Shown here: piece by piece, positions 32,711-42,769 of the stretch
Numbering within the stretch: position 1 is the stretch's first letter
Layout of the letters: the number at the start of each line of letters is the position of its first letter
Source: Pleurodeles waltl
Taxonomy: Eukaryota > Chordata > Amphibia > Caudata > Salamandridae
Assembly (NCBI RefSeq): GCF_031143425.1
Contig: NC_090440.1
Span: 342,057,844-342,121,843, forward strand
Reading direction: 5' to 3'
DNA: 64,000 nt
Program-made: the position numbers and the translations under genes
Notes under the pieces: generated by a model
The model's database searches: none
What the model saw: the letters and a program-made list of their open reading frames with translations, nothing else
Told to the model about the DNA's origin: nothing

Positions 32711-35187
32711 TGTTGGAAAATGGGTTATTGGTAGGGCAGGTAGGTACCTACACCTAGCAACAAGCCACAAACCTCCACAAAAGTACAGTTAGGTCTCAGT
32801 AAATTAATCCCAGCTCTACCCTTGGTAGCTTAGCATCGAGCGTCAAGGCTTAACTTAGGAGACAAAATGTAAAGCATTCAAATATCACAAAACAGTAATT
32901 AAATAAAACACAGGAAACAGTTTAAAAATCCAAAACCAATTTATAAAAATAGCTTATATTTTTATCTTTAAAATGACACAAAAACGATTAAAATCGGTTC
33001 AGGGGAACCGGAGATATGAATTTTTAAAGTATTATTATTTTCTAGCGCTCAGAAACGAAAAGCGCCAATCGGGTCATCTGGTTGCACCAGGACCGGGGCA
33101 AAGTCAAACTTTCAGGCCGACCGCGATGGAGCCCTGCTCGGCTACAAGTCGCGGGAGGCCTCGGTTAAAAAGTTACCTTCTGACTTAGTCTCTTTTTCGA
33201 TGTTTTTCTTCCCCGGGACGAACCTGCCAGTTGGATCCGACCTCCTGGAGCCCTTGTCCGGATACGCGAAGTCGGTTTCCTCAGTGGTGATTTTTACCTT
33301 CGGACTTAGTCGTTTTTTCGAGATGAAAATCCTTCGACCGGGGTAAACCTGGATCTTGATCCGACGTCCGTGGAGCCCTTCTCGGATACGATGGCTGGAA
33401 GGTCCCGGTCAACTTTTTACGTTCGGACTTAGTCTTTTTTTCGGATGTTTTTCTTGACCGGGACGAACCACGAAGTCAGGCCGGGTCGCGGTTGAGGCAA
33501 GCCGGCTAGAATTTCCGCGTCGAGTCGGTCACTTTATGGAGCTTTTTTCTAAAATTTCTCCAATCTTTTCCAAACTTCTGGGGCTTCACCCAGATGTTCT
33601 TTTAAGGTTCTTTTGGGGTCCACAGCTCACCCCAAGGGTCCAGAAGTTCTGTGATGGTCCTTGGGAAGTGCGGACTTCAACTCCCAGAGTGCACCTGGCG
33701 CAAACTCCTTTTTGGCCACTGGACAGTGGTCAGCTGGTCACTTTTTCAGGAGTTGGTGCAGGGGACTCTGGTTAGCAATTTTTCACCTGTAGCAAACAGG
33801 GAGTCCCTCCTTGAACCAGTGGAAGCCAGGCAAAGTCCTTCTTGTGGTGAAGCCCAAGTGTGCAGCTGGTGCAGTCTTTCTGAGTGCAGAGTCCAGGTGC
33901 AGGCCAGGGGTCCAGCAGGGCAGTCCTTCTTCTCCTTGTAGTTCTTTCTTCTTGAAATTTGGTGGGGATCTGAGGCGTGGGTGCAGGTCTGCCAGTTTTA
34001 TCCTTGCTCCTGGGTGAAAAGCAGGGGGGCCCTGGTCCTCCAATCAGGGACAGGGTCGTCCCCCTGTGATGACCACTTCCTGGGAAGTGTGGCAAAAATC
34101 CATCCCAGAAGGCAATAGTCTCTAAAAATCCAAAATGGATGAATCTGATTTTTGGAGGAGAGATCTGGCTGAGCCCACCCACTGGTGTGGCTAAAAATCA
34201 TAAACACACCCCTCTCCTGCCCTCTCCTAATCTAATCAAGGGGGCACCTAGCTGTCTGGGGTTGCAGGATGTGGGGGTGTTGCTGGGTGCTCCAGATGTC
34301 CTTCTCTGCCTTTGAAGACCAGTTTGGCAGCCCTCCCCCTTCCTGCTTCCCCATCTGCTGAGGGGAGATTCTCTCCCCCAAGCACATTCCTTTGTGTAAA
34401 GCCAGGCCACTTCACACCTCATAAAAGTGGCCTGGCAGAAGCTGCTGCAGGCTGGCCAATCAGAGCACAGCAGCAAACACAATGCAGAGCTGAAATTGGC
34501 AACTTTTTAGGTAAAGTCTAAACTTTTTACCTGCACTAGTTATATTAAATCCAACAACTGGAAGTTGTGGGATTTATTATAACAATCAATTTGATACCAA
34601 ATTCTTGGTATGTAACATTTAAGGAGACTTTAAAATTAAAAATAAAGTCTGCCCATTCTAGCCTATGAAGGCCATTTACTTCAATGAGGGAAAAACGAAT
34701 TTGGCTGTTTTTACCTCTCCAGGGCTTATAAATCTATTTTTATAAAGTCCCTGCTTATAGTTACATGGCACCCAGCCCTAGGGGCACATAGGGCACACCT
34801 TAGGGGTGACTTATATGTAAAAATAAGGTAGTTTAAAACTTTGGAAGTAACTTTAATTCCAAAGTCGAATTTGCATATAACTTTAATTTAAAAGCAGCCA
34901 GCAAGGCAGGCTTGCTTTTAAAATGACACTGGGCACCTCAGCAATGCACCTAGGTGTGCACCACCTATGCTGTGGTCCCTAAACCTACATGCCCTACCAT
35001 ATACTAGGGACTTATAGGTAGGTTAACTTAGCCAATTATAATTAGCCTAATTTGCATATCCATTTTACACAGAGCACTGGCCCTGGGACTGGTAAGCAGT
35101 ACCCAGGGCACAGCCAAGAGTCAGTAACCACCAGTACCTATCCAGAATGAGTGGGGGTGATCAGGCAAAAAAAAGGACTTTCCTACA
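32711..35187 (-). repeat. Gmr1-like LTR 1 (left, 3' LTR in element sense)
   Basis: 2477 bp, TGTTGGAAAATGGG...TTTCCTACA on the plus strand. By eye it differs from LTR 2 at about five sites and from LTR 3 at about eight, roughly 0.2-0.3 percent. It follows the ACCAC duplication. It contains no gene. Confidence 0.92.
33100..33470 (-). repeat. About 120-bp direct repeats inside the LTR
   Basis: CTTC(T/G)GACTTAGTC followed by a T-run and TCG(A)GATG occurs at about 33177, 33297 and 33420. GGAGCCC(T)TG/TC(T)CGGATACG blocks and CCGGGACGAACC-like blocks alternate with them. About three units are repeated identically in LTR 2 and LTR 3. This region is CpG-rich compared with the AT-rich rest of the LTR and is a plausible promoter or enhancer array. 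Confidence 0.7.
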
Positions 35188-35201
35188 CTGCCCCCCCCCC
35201 A
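35188..35201 (-). promoter_or_regulatory. Polypurine tract, first internal region
   Basis: On the minus strand a run of ten G followed by CAG abuts the TGTAGG start of the 3' LTR. This is the expected place and composition for the plus-strand primer. The second internal region has nine G (42739-42751). Confidence 0.65.
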
Positions 35202-35219
35202 GATGAAAGGTGATGGGTA

Positions 35220-38200
35220 CTAACCTACACCCTGGTAGTCCTCATCAGCTAAGTGAAAAAACCTGGAAAGGCCATCTGCATTGGCATGAGCAGTCCCAGG
35301 TCTGTGCTCCACTGTGAAGTCCATCCCCTGTAGGGAAATGGACCACCTTAACAGTTTTGGGTTCTCCCCCCTCATCTGCATCAACCATCTGAGAGGCCTG
35401 TGGTCAGTTTGTACACGGAAGTGAGTGCCAAACAAGTAAGGCCTCAACTTCTTCAGGGACCAAACCACAGCAAAGGCCTCCCTCTCAATGGCACTCCATT
35501 TCTTCTCTCTGGGGAGTAGTCGCCTGCTGATGAAGGCAACTGGGTGATCATGGCCCTCTTCATTAACTTGTGCTAACACTGCCCCAATCCCTTCCTCTGA
35601 AGCATCTGTTTGCACTACAAACTCCTTGCTATAGTCAGGGGCCAGTAACACTGGTGCTGAACACATAGCCTGTTTTAGGGTGTCAAAAGCTTTTTGACAC
35701 TCTGGGGTCCAAATGACCTTCTTGGGTTGTTTCTTGGAGGTAAGCTCAGTCAGAGGGGCCACTATGGTCCCAAAATTCTGAACAAACCTCCTGTAATACC
35801 CAGTCAGGCCAAGAAAGGCCCTGACCTGAGTCTGGGTTTTTGGAGCCTCCCAATCCAGGATAGTCTGGATCTTGGGCTGGAGAGGTTGTACATGGCCTCC
35901 ACCAACAAGGTGGCCCAGGTACACAACAGAACTTTGCCCTATCTGGCACTTGCTTGCCTTGATAGTCAGGCCTGCTTGAAGCAGGGCCTGAAGCACTTCC
36001 TTCAGGTGGACCAGGTGGTCCCTCCAGGTGGAACTAAATACAGCTATATCATCTAGATAAGCTGCACTAAAAGATTCCAACCCAGATAGGACTCTATTCA
36101 CCAACCGTTGGAAGGTGGCAGGAGCATTTTTCATCCCAAAGGGCATCACCTTGAACTGAAAGTGGCCCTCTGGTGTGGAAAATGCTGACCTCTCCTTGGC
36201 TCTTGGACTTAAGGCAATCTGCCAATATCCTGAGGTCAGATCAAATGTGCTCAGGAATTTGGCAGCCCCCAACCTGTCAATGAGCTCATCAGCTCTAGGT
36301 ATGGGGTGAGCATCAGTCCTAGTGACTGCATTTAGACCTCTGTAGTCCACACAGAATCTTAATTCTTTCTTCCCACCTTGGGGACTAGCTTTGGGCACCA
36401 GTACCACTGGACTGGACCAAGGACTATCAGAGTGCTCAATTACCTTCAGATCCAACATCTTAGCCACTTCAGCTTTGATGTTGGCCTTGACCTGGTCAGA
36501 CAGCCTGTACAGCTTGTTCTTGACAGGCAAGCTGTCACCAGTGTCAACATCATGGACACACCAATTGGTGAGTCCAGGGGTCAGGGAGAACAGACTAGCA
36601 AACTGTCCCAAGACTTGCTTACAGTCTTGTTGTTGCTGATCTGTCAGTTTGGGAGAGAGTACCACTCCCTCCACTGACCCATCTTTTTCCTTTGAGGACA
36701 GGAGGTCTGGCAGAGGTTCACCCTCCTCCTCCTTCCCTTCATCAGTGACCATCAGCATGGTCATGTCTGCCCTGTCCTGGTGGGGTTTCATCCTATTAAC
36801 ATGCAGGATCCTGTGAGGATTCCTGGGGGTGCCAAGGTCCACCAAGTAGGTGACCTCACCTTTTTTCTCTAGGATTGGATAGGGCCCAGTCCATTTGGCC
36901 TGTAGTGCCCTAGGAGCCATGGGCTCCAAAACCCACACCAGCTGTCCTGGGTGATACTCAGGCATGGTAGCCTTTTGATCATGCCATAGCTTCATGAGCT
37001 CCTGACTGGCCTCCAGGTTCCTGCTTGCCTTCTTCATATACTCAGCCATGCGAGACCGCAGGCCTAGTACATAATCTAGCACATTCTCCTTGGCTTCCTT
37101 GAGAGGCTTTTCCCAAGACTCTCTCACCAAGCACAATGGGCCTCTTACAGGGTGCCCAAACAGTAACTCAAAGGGGCTGAATCCAACCCCCTTCTGTGGC
37201 ACCTCCCTGTAGGCAAACAGCAGGCATGGGAGGAGGACATCCCATCTCCTCCTGAGTTTGTCAGACAAACCCATGATCATGCCCTTCAGGGTCTTATTGA
37301 ATCTTTCCACTAGACCATTGGTCTGTGGATGGTAGGGTGTGCTGAACTTATAAGTAACACCACACTCCTCCCACATGGCTTTCAGATAGGCTGACATAAA
37401 GTTTGTGCCCCTATCTGAGACCACCTCCTTTGGGAATCCCACTCTGGTGAACACACCAAGTAGGGCCCTAGCCACTGTGGGTGCAGTGATTGTCCGGAGG
37501 GGTATTGCCTCAGGGTACCTGGTGGCATGGTCCACTACCACCACAATGTACCTGTTACCTGAAGCAGTTGGTGGGTCTAGGGGACCAACAATGTCAATCC
37601 CCACCCTCTCAAAGGGAGTCCCAACCACTGGCAGTGGAATTAAGGGAGCCTTTGGCTTGCCCCCTGTCTTGCCACTGGCTTGACAGGTGACACAGGAGCT
37701 GCAAAACTCCCTGACTTTTTCTGACATTTCTGGCCAAAAAAAATGGTTGACCAGCCTGTTCCAGGTCTTGGTCTGTCCCAAATGACCAGCTAAGGGGATA
37801 TCATGGCTTAAGGTAAGGAGGAATTCTCTATACTTTTGGGGGACCACTACTCTCCTAGTAGCCCCTTCTTTAAGTGTCCTAGCCTCAGTGTAGAGAACTC
37901 CATCCTCCCAGTAAACCTTGTGGGTACCACTGGTATCCCCTTGTTCTTGCCTGGCAGCAGTCTGCCTCAGGCCCTCAAGAGTGGGACACTCTCTTTGTCC
38001 CTGGCACAAATCTTCTCTGGTGGGCCCACCTGCCCCTTGCAGTTCTGCCAAGTCAGGCAGAGTTTGCAGGGAAGGTGTCCCTCCCTCAGAGTTCAGATCC
38101 TCCCCCTCAGGGTTGGATTCTTCCTGACCCTCTGTACTTGTTGGGGCTGGTAAGCCAGACCCAGTGCCCTTTCTCTTCTTCTTGGAGGCTTGGCCCATTG

Positions 38201-40025
38201 TTCCAGGGTCCAAGTGTCCAGCATTTCCCTGTTGTGCTGCCAGTGACCTGGTCACAGCACACACCCATTCAGGGAGATCCAGCATCTTTGCATGGACCCT
38301 TCTCTCCACTTCTGACCATTCAGATGCTTCAAGATCATTTCCCAGTAGACACTCTACTGGGAGGGCAGGAGCTACAGCTACTTTTTTAGGGCCAGTCACA
38401 CCTCCCCATTCCAGACTCACCATAGCCATGGGATGGAGTTTGGTTCTGCTATCTGCATAAGTCACCTGGTGGAAGACACCAGGTAAGACCTGCTCTGGAG
38501 AAACCAGCTTTTCTGTGACCATTGTCACACTGGCTCCTGTATCTCTCAGAGCTTCCACTTCAGTCCCATTGACTTTAGGCCTCTGCCTATACCTCTGCAT
38601 GATGGGAGGTAAGGTGGCCATAGTTGCAATGTCCACCCCACCCACGGATACTAAGGTGACTTCAGTGTACCCTGATTCCACCCCTGGGCCAACTTCCACC
38701 CCCAACCCTACACTAGCAATCCCCTGGGATTGCCCACCAGTGGGGGGCTTCTTGGTGCAGATAGCATCTCCTCTTTTATGTCCTGGCTGATAACAGTCAA
38801 AACACTTGCCGGCCTTAGCAAGCTCCTGAAACCTTCCTGCTTTAGCAGGATCAAAATTCTTTCCCTGATACCCTTTCCCTTTAGAAGTGAATTGGCTCGG
38901 GGCTCCCCCTCCCTGAGAAGTTTTTGGGGACTCTTGTGAGGACTCTTTGGGTTTTTTGTCATCTTTCCCCTGGTTCTTCCCCTGAGAAGAACCATGTCCT
39001 CCCTTTTTCTGATCACCCCCTGGGGGTCTCTGGTTAACCCTAGTTCTTAACCAGTCATCTGCTGCCTCCCCCAGCTCTCTGGGGTTGGTCAACCTAGAGT
39101 CTACTAGATACTGGCGGAGCCTCTCTTGGACACAATTAGTTAGAAGGTGCTCCCTCATAATCAAATTGTACAGCCCCTCAAAGGTACTTACCCTGTTGCC
39201 CTGTATCCAGCCCTCCAGTGCTTTCACTGAAATGTCCACAAAGTCCACCCAGGACTGGGTGCTTGTCTTTTGGGTGTCCCTAAACTTAAGCCTATACTGC
39301 TCTGGGGTTAGACCAAACTTTTTAGTCAAGCATCTCTTCATACTGGGGTATGAGTCTGCATCCTCCCCACTCATGGTTAGGAGCCTATCCCTCCCAGAGT
39401 TGGGAACTAACTCCCAAAGGAGTGAACCCCAGTACTGAGGCTTGACTTTCCTCATCTGGAGGGCCCTCTCAAAGGCCCCCAGCCACTTATCGATGTCATC
39501 CCCCTCTACATAGGCAGGAACCACCCCTTTGGGTAATCTGGGGGCAAAACCCCCACCCAGGGACACCTCAGTTTCTTTCTCGCTGCTTCCATCTTTTTTT
39601 TCTTTGCTTGCCCACTTCTTTTTTTCTAGGGCAAGCTTATCTGCCTCCAAAGCTATGTAGGCTAGCTGGGCTTCCAGCTCTCTCTCCCTGATGGATGGGT
39701 TCTCTCCTCCTGAAAGGACCCTCTTCCTACCACTAGCTTTGGGTCTGCCCCTAGTGACTGTGTCCACTGAGGACCGTTCCTCCTCTTCCTCACTTGGGGT
39801 CTGATGCCTTTCCTCCCCTGAATGGTTAGAGTTAGCATCATCTTCTTTTGGTTCCTCCTCTGGAGCTTCCTCTGTCTCTACCTCTTGGGCCTTAGCCCAT
39901 GCTGTCAGGGATTTAATCAGGATTTCCTTCCTGAGATTAGTGGTTGCAGGCAACCCCCTCTCAATACACAACCCCCTAAGCTGGACTACTGTCAGTGTGG
40001 GTAGGCTAGCCAGATCAAGCTCCAT
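35220..40025 (-). CDS. Gag-Pol polyprotein of the Gmr1-like retrotransposon
   Basis: One open frame of 1601 codons from an ATG in strong context (ACCATGG). Domains in order: a SAP-like helix-turn-helix at residues 8-46; a charged, coiled-coil-like stretch 110-148; gag core about 165-330; CCHC knuckle C408, C411, H416, C423; aspartic protease D495-T-G; integrase zinc finger H741, H748, C778, C781; integrase core D811, D871, E907 (35 residues between the last two); GPY/F module W1045-TGPY; reverse transcriptase with Y1323-LDD; RNase H with D1474, E1514, D1541, D1584. Integrase lies upstream of RT, as in Gmr1 elements. It ends 33 bp before the 3' LTR. No envelope. Every catalytic residue is present and the frame is intact, so it may still make protein. 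It would act in cytoplasmic capsids and then the nucleus. Confidence 0.93.
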   Translation of the reverse strand: MELDLASLPTLTVVQLRGLCIERGLPATTNLRKEILIKSLTAWAKAQEVETEEAPEEEPKEDDANSNHSGEERHQTPSEEEEERSSVDTVTRGRPKASGRKRVLSGGENPSIRERELEAQLAYIALEADKLALEKKKWASKEKKDGSSEKETEVSLGGGFAPRLPKGVVPAYVEGDDIDKWLGAFERALQMRKVKPQYWGSLLWELVPNSGRDRLLTMSGEDADSYPSMKRCLTKKFGLTPEQYRLKFRDTQKTSTQSWVDFVDISVKALEGWIQGNRVSTFEGLYNLIMREHLLTNCVQERLRQYLVDSRLTNPRELGEAADDWLRTRVNQRPPGGDQKKGGHGSSQGKNQGKDDKKPKESSQESPKTSQGGGAPSQFTSKGKGYQGKNFDPAKAGRFQELAKAGKCFDCYQPGHKRGDAICTKKPPTGGQSQGIASVGLGVEVGPGVESGYTEVTLVSVGGVDIATMATLPPIMQRYRQRPKVNGTEVEALRDTGASVTMVTEKLVSPEQVLPGVFHQVTYADSRTKLHPMAMVSLEWGGVTGPKKVAVAPALPVECLLGNDLEASEWSEVERRVHAKMLDLPEWVCAVTRSLAAQQGNAGHLDPGTMGQASKKKRKGTGSGLPAPTSTEGQEESNPEGEDLNSEGGTPSLQTLPDLAELQGAGGPTREDLCQGQRECPTLEGLRQTAARQEQGDTSGTHKVYWEDGVLYTEARTLKEGATRRVVVPQKYREFLLTLSHDIPLAGHLGQTKTWNRLVNHFFWPEMSEKVREFCSSCVTCQASGKTGGKPKAPLIPLPVVGTPFERVGIDIVGPLDPPTASGNRYIVVVVDHATRYPEAIPLRTITAPTVARALLGVFTRVGFPKEVVSDRGTNFMSAYLKAMWEECGVTYKFSTPYHPQTNGLVERFNKTLKGMIMGLSDKLRRRWDVLLPCLLFAYREVPQKGVGFSPFELLFGHPVRGPLCLVRESWEKPLKEAKENVLDYVLGLRSRMAEYMKKASRNLEASQELMKLWHDQKATMPEYHPGQLVWVLEPMAPRALQAKWTGPYPILEKKGEVTYLVDLGTPRNPHRILHVNRMKPHQDRADMTMLMVTDEGKEEEGEPLPDLLSSKEKDGSVEGVVLSPKLTDQQQQDCKQVLGQFASLFSLTPGLTNWCVHDVDTGDSLPVKNKLYRLSDQVKANIKAEVAKMLDLKVIEHSDSPWSSPVVLVPKASPQGGKKELRFCVDYRGLNAVTRTDAHPIPRADELIDRLGAAKFLSTFDLTSGYWQIALSPRAKERSAFSTPEGHFQFKVMPFGMKNAPATFQRLVNRVLSGLESFSAAYLDDIAVFSSTWRDHLVHLKEVLQALLQAGLTIKASKCQIGQSSVVYLGHLVGGGHVQPLQPKIQTILDWEAPKTQTQVRAFLGLTGYYRRFVQNFGTIVAPLTELTSKKQPKKVIWTPECQKAFDTLKQAMCSAPVLLAPDYSKEFVVQTDASEEGIGAVLAQVNEEGHDHPVAFISRRLLPREKKWSAIEREAFAVVWSLKKLRPYLFGTHFRVQTDHRPLRWLMQMRGENPKLLRWSISLQGMDFTVEHRPGTAHANADGLSRFFHLADEDYQGVG

Positions 40026-40238
40026 GGTTCCCTAGTTTTGTGTCAACAAAAGCTTTTTGCAAAAATTGGAAACAAGAATTTAGAAAAATTACAAAAATTC
40101 AATAATTGAAATTAATCCAAATTAATTTAAAAAAAAATTAAAATTAAAAATTAAAAACAATTTTTGCACTAGGACAATTTAAAGGATTTTTAATTTGTTT
40201 TATCTAAAACTGTAACGTGATATTGAACACAAGTACAG

Positions 40239-40257
40239 GATCCCGTCGCTGCTTCCA
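40239..40257 (-). promoter_or_regulatory. Candidate primer binding site, first internal region
   Basis: Read on the minus strand, the 5' LTR ends ...CCAACA, then TAAT, then TGGAAGCAGCGACGGGATC. A TGG start four bases from the LTR is normal for tRNA priming. I do not recognise which tRNA 3' end it would match. The identical site of the second internal region is at 47750-47768. Confidence 0.5.
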
Positions 40258-40261
40258 ATTA

Positions 40262-42738
40262 TGTTGGAAAATGGGTTATTGGTAGGGCAGGTAGGTACCT
40301 ACACCTAGCAACAAGCCACAAACCTCCACAAAAGTACAGTTAGGTCTCAGTAAATTAATCCCAGCTCTACCCTTGGTAGCTTAGCATCGAGCGTCAAGGC
40401 TTAACTTAGGAGACAAAGTGTAAAGCATTCAAATATCACAAAACAGTAATTAAATAAAACACAGGAAACAGTTTAAAAATCCAAAACCAATTTATAAAAA
40501 TAGCTTATATTTTTATCTTTAAAATGACACAAAAACGATTACAATCGGTTCAGGGGAACCGGAGATATGAATTTTTAAAGTATTATTATTTTCTAGCGCT
40601 CAGAAACGAATAGCGCCAATCGGGTCATCTGGTTGCACCAGGACCGGGGCAAAGTCAAACTTTCAGGCCGACCGCGATGGAGCCCTGCTCGGCTACAAGT
40701 CGCGGGAGGCCTCGGTTAAAAAGTTACCTTCTGACTTAGTCTCTTTTTCGATGTTTTTCTTCCCCGGGACGAACCTGCCAGTTGGATCCGACCTCCTGGA
40801 GCCCTTGTCCGGATACGCGAAGTCGGTTTCCTCAGTGGTGATTTTTACCTTCGGACTTAGTCGTTTTTTCGAGATGAAAATCCTTCGACCGGGGTAAACC
40901 TGGATCTTGATCCGACGTCCGTGGAGCCCTTCTCGGATACGATGGCTGGAAGGTCCCGGTCAACTTTTTACGTTCGGACTTAGTCTTTTTTTCGGATGTT
41001 TTTCTTGACCGGGACGAACCACGAAGTCAGGCCGGGTCGCGGTTGAGGCAAGCCGGCTAGAATTTCCGCGTCGAGTCGGTCACTTTATGGAGCTTTTTTC
41101 TAAAATTTCTCCAATCTTTTCCAAACTTCTGGGGCTTCACCCAGATGTTCTTTTAAGGTTCTTTTGGGGTCCACAGCTCACCCCAAGGGTCCAGAAGTTC
41201 TGTGATGGTCCTTGGGAAGTGCGGACTTCAACTCCCAGAGTGCACCTGGCGCAAACTCCTTTTTGGCCACTGGACAGTGGTCAGCTGGTCACTTTTTCAG
41301 GAGTTGGTGCAGGGGACTCTGGTTAGCAATTTTTCACCTGTAGCAAACAGGGAGTCCCTCCTTGAACCAGTGGAAGCCAGGCAAAGTCCTTCTTGTGGTG
41401 AAGCCCAAGTGTGCAGCTGGTGCAGTCTTTCTGAGTGCAGAGTCCAGGTGCAGGCCAGGGGTCCAGCAGGGCAGTCCTTCTTCTCCTTGTAGTTCTTTCT
41501 TCTTGAAATTTGGTGGGGATCTGAGGCGTGGGTGCAGGTCTGCCAGTTTTATCCTTGCTCCTGGGTGAAAAGCAGGGGGGCCCTGGTCCTCCAATCAGGG
41601 ACAGGGTCGTCCCCCTGTGATGACCACTTCCTGGGAAGTGTGGCAAAAATCCATCCCAGAAGGCAATAGTCTCTAAAAATCCAAAATGGATGAATCTGAT
41701 TTTTGGAGGAGAGATCTGGCTGAGCCCACCCACTGGTGTGGCTAAAAATCATAAACACACCCCTCTCCTGCCCTCTCCTAATCTAATCAAGGGGGCACCT
41801 AGCTGTCTGGGGTTGCAGGATGTGGGGGTGTTGCTGGGTGCTCCAGATGTCCTTCTCTGCCTTTGAAGACCAGTTTGGCAGCCCTCCCCCTTCCTGCTTC
41901 CCCATCTGCTGAGGGGAGATTCTCTCCCCCAAGCACATTCCTTTGTGTAAAGCCAGGCCACTTCACACCTCATAAAAGTGGCCTGGCAGAAGCTGCTGCA
42001 GGCTGGCCAATCAGAGCACAGCAGCAAACACAATGCAGAGCTGAAATTGGCAACTTTTTAGGTAAAGTCTAAACTTTTTACCTGCACTAGTTATATTAAA
42101 TCCAACAACTGGAAGTTGTGGGATTTATTATAACAATCAATTTGATACCAAATTCTTGGTATGTAACATTTAAGGAGACTTTAAAATTAAAAATAAAGTC
42201 TGCCCATTCTAGCCTATGAAGGCCATTTACTTCAATGAGGGAAAAACGAATTTGGCTGTTTTTACCTCACCAGGGCTTATAAATCTATTTTTATAAAGTC
42301 CCTGCTTATAGTTACATGGCACCCAGCCCTAGGGGCACATAGGGCACACCTTAGGGGTGACTTATATGTAAAAATAAGGTAGTTTAAAACTTTGGAAGTA
42401 ACTTTAATTCCAAAGTCGAATTTGCATATAACTTTAATTTAAAAGCAGCCAGCAAGGCAGGCTTGCTTTTAAAATGACACTGGGCACCTCAGCAATGCAC
42501 CTAGGTGTGCACCACCTATGCTGTGGTCCCTAAACCTACATGCCCTACCATATACTAGGGACTTATAGGTAGGTTAACTTAGCCAATTATAATTAGCCTA
42601 ATTTGCATATCCATTTTACACAGAGCACTGGCCCTGGGACTGGTAAGCAGTACCCAGGGCACAGCCAAGAGTCAGTAACCACCAGTACCTATCCAGAAAG
42701 AGTGGGGGTGATCAGGCAAAAAAAAGGACTTTCCTACA
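40262..42738 (-). repeat. Gmr1-like LTR 2 (shared, middle)
   Basis: 2477 bp. It serves as the 5' LTR of the first internal region and the 3' LTR of the second. It has private variants near 40540 (ACAATC) and 40607 (GAATAGC), but shares AAGTG and CTCACC with LTR 3 and TGTAAAG, CTCAGTGG and AGGCAAAG with LTR 1. Confidence 0.92.
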
Positions 42739-42769
42739 CTGCCCCCCCCCAGATGAAAGGTGATGGGTA

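Noticed and set aside
33536..34521. Set of short frames repeated three times in the window
   Set aside because: They repeat because the LTR repeats. They are non-coding LTR sequence.
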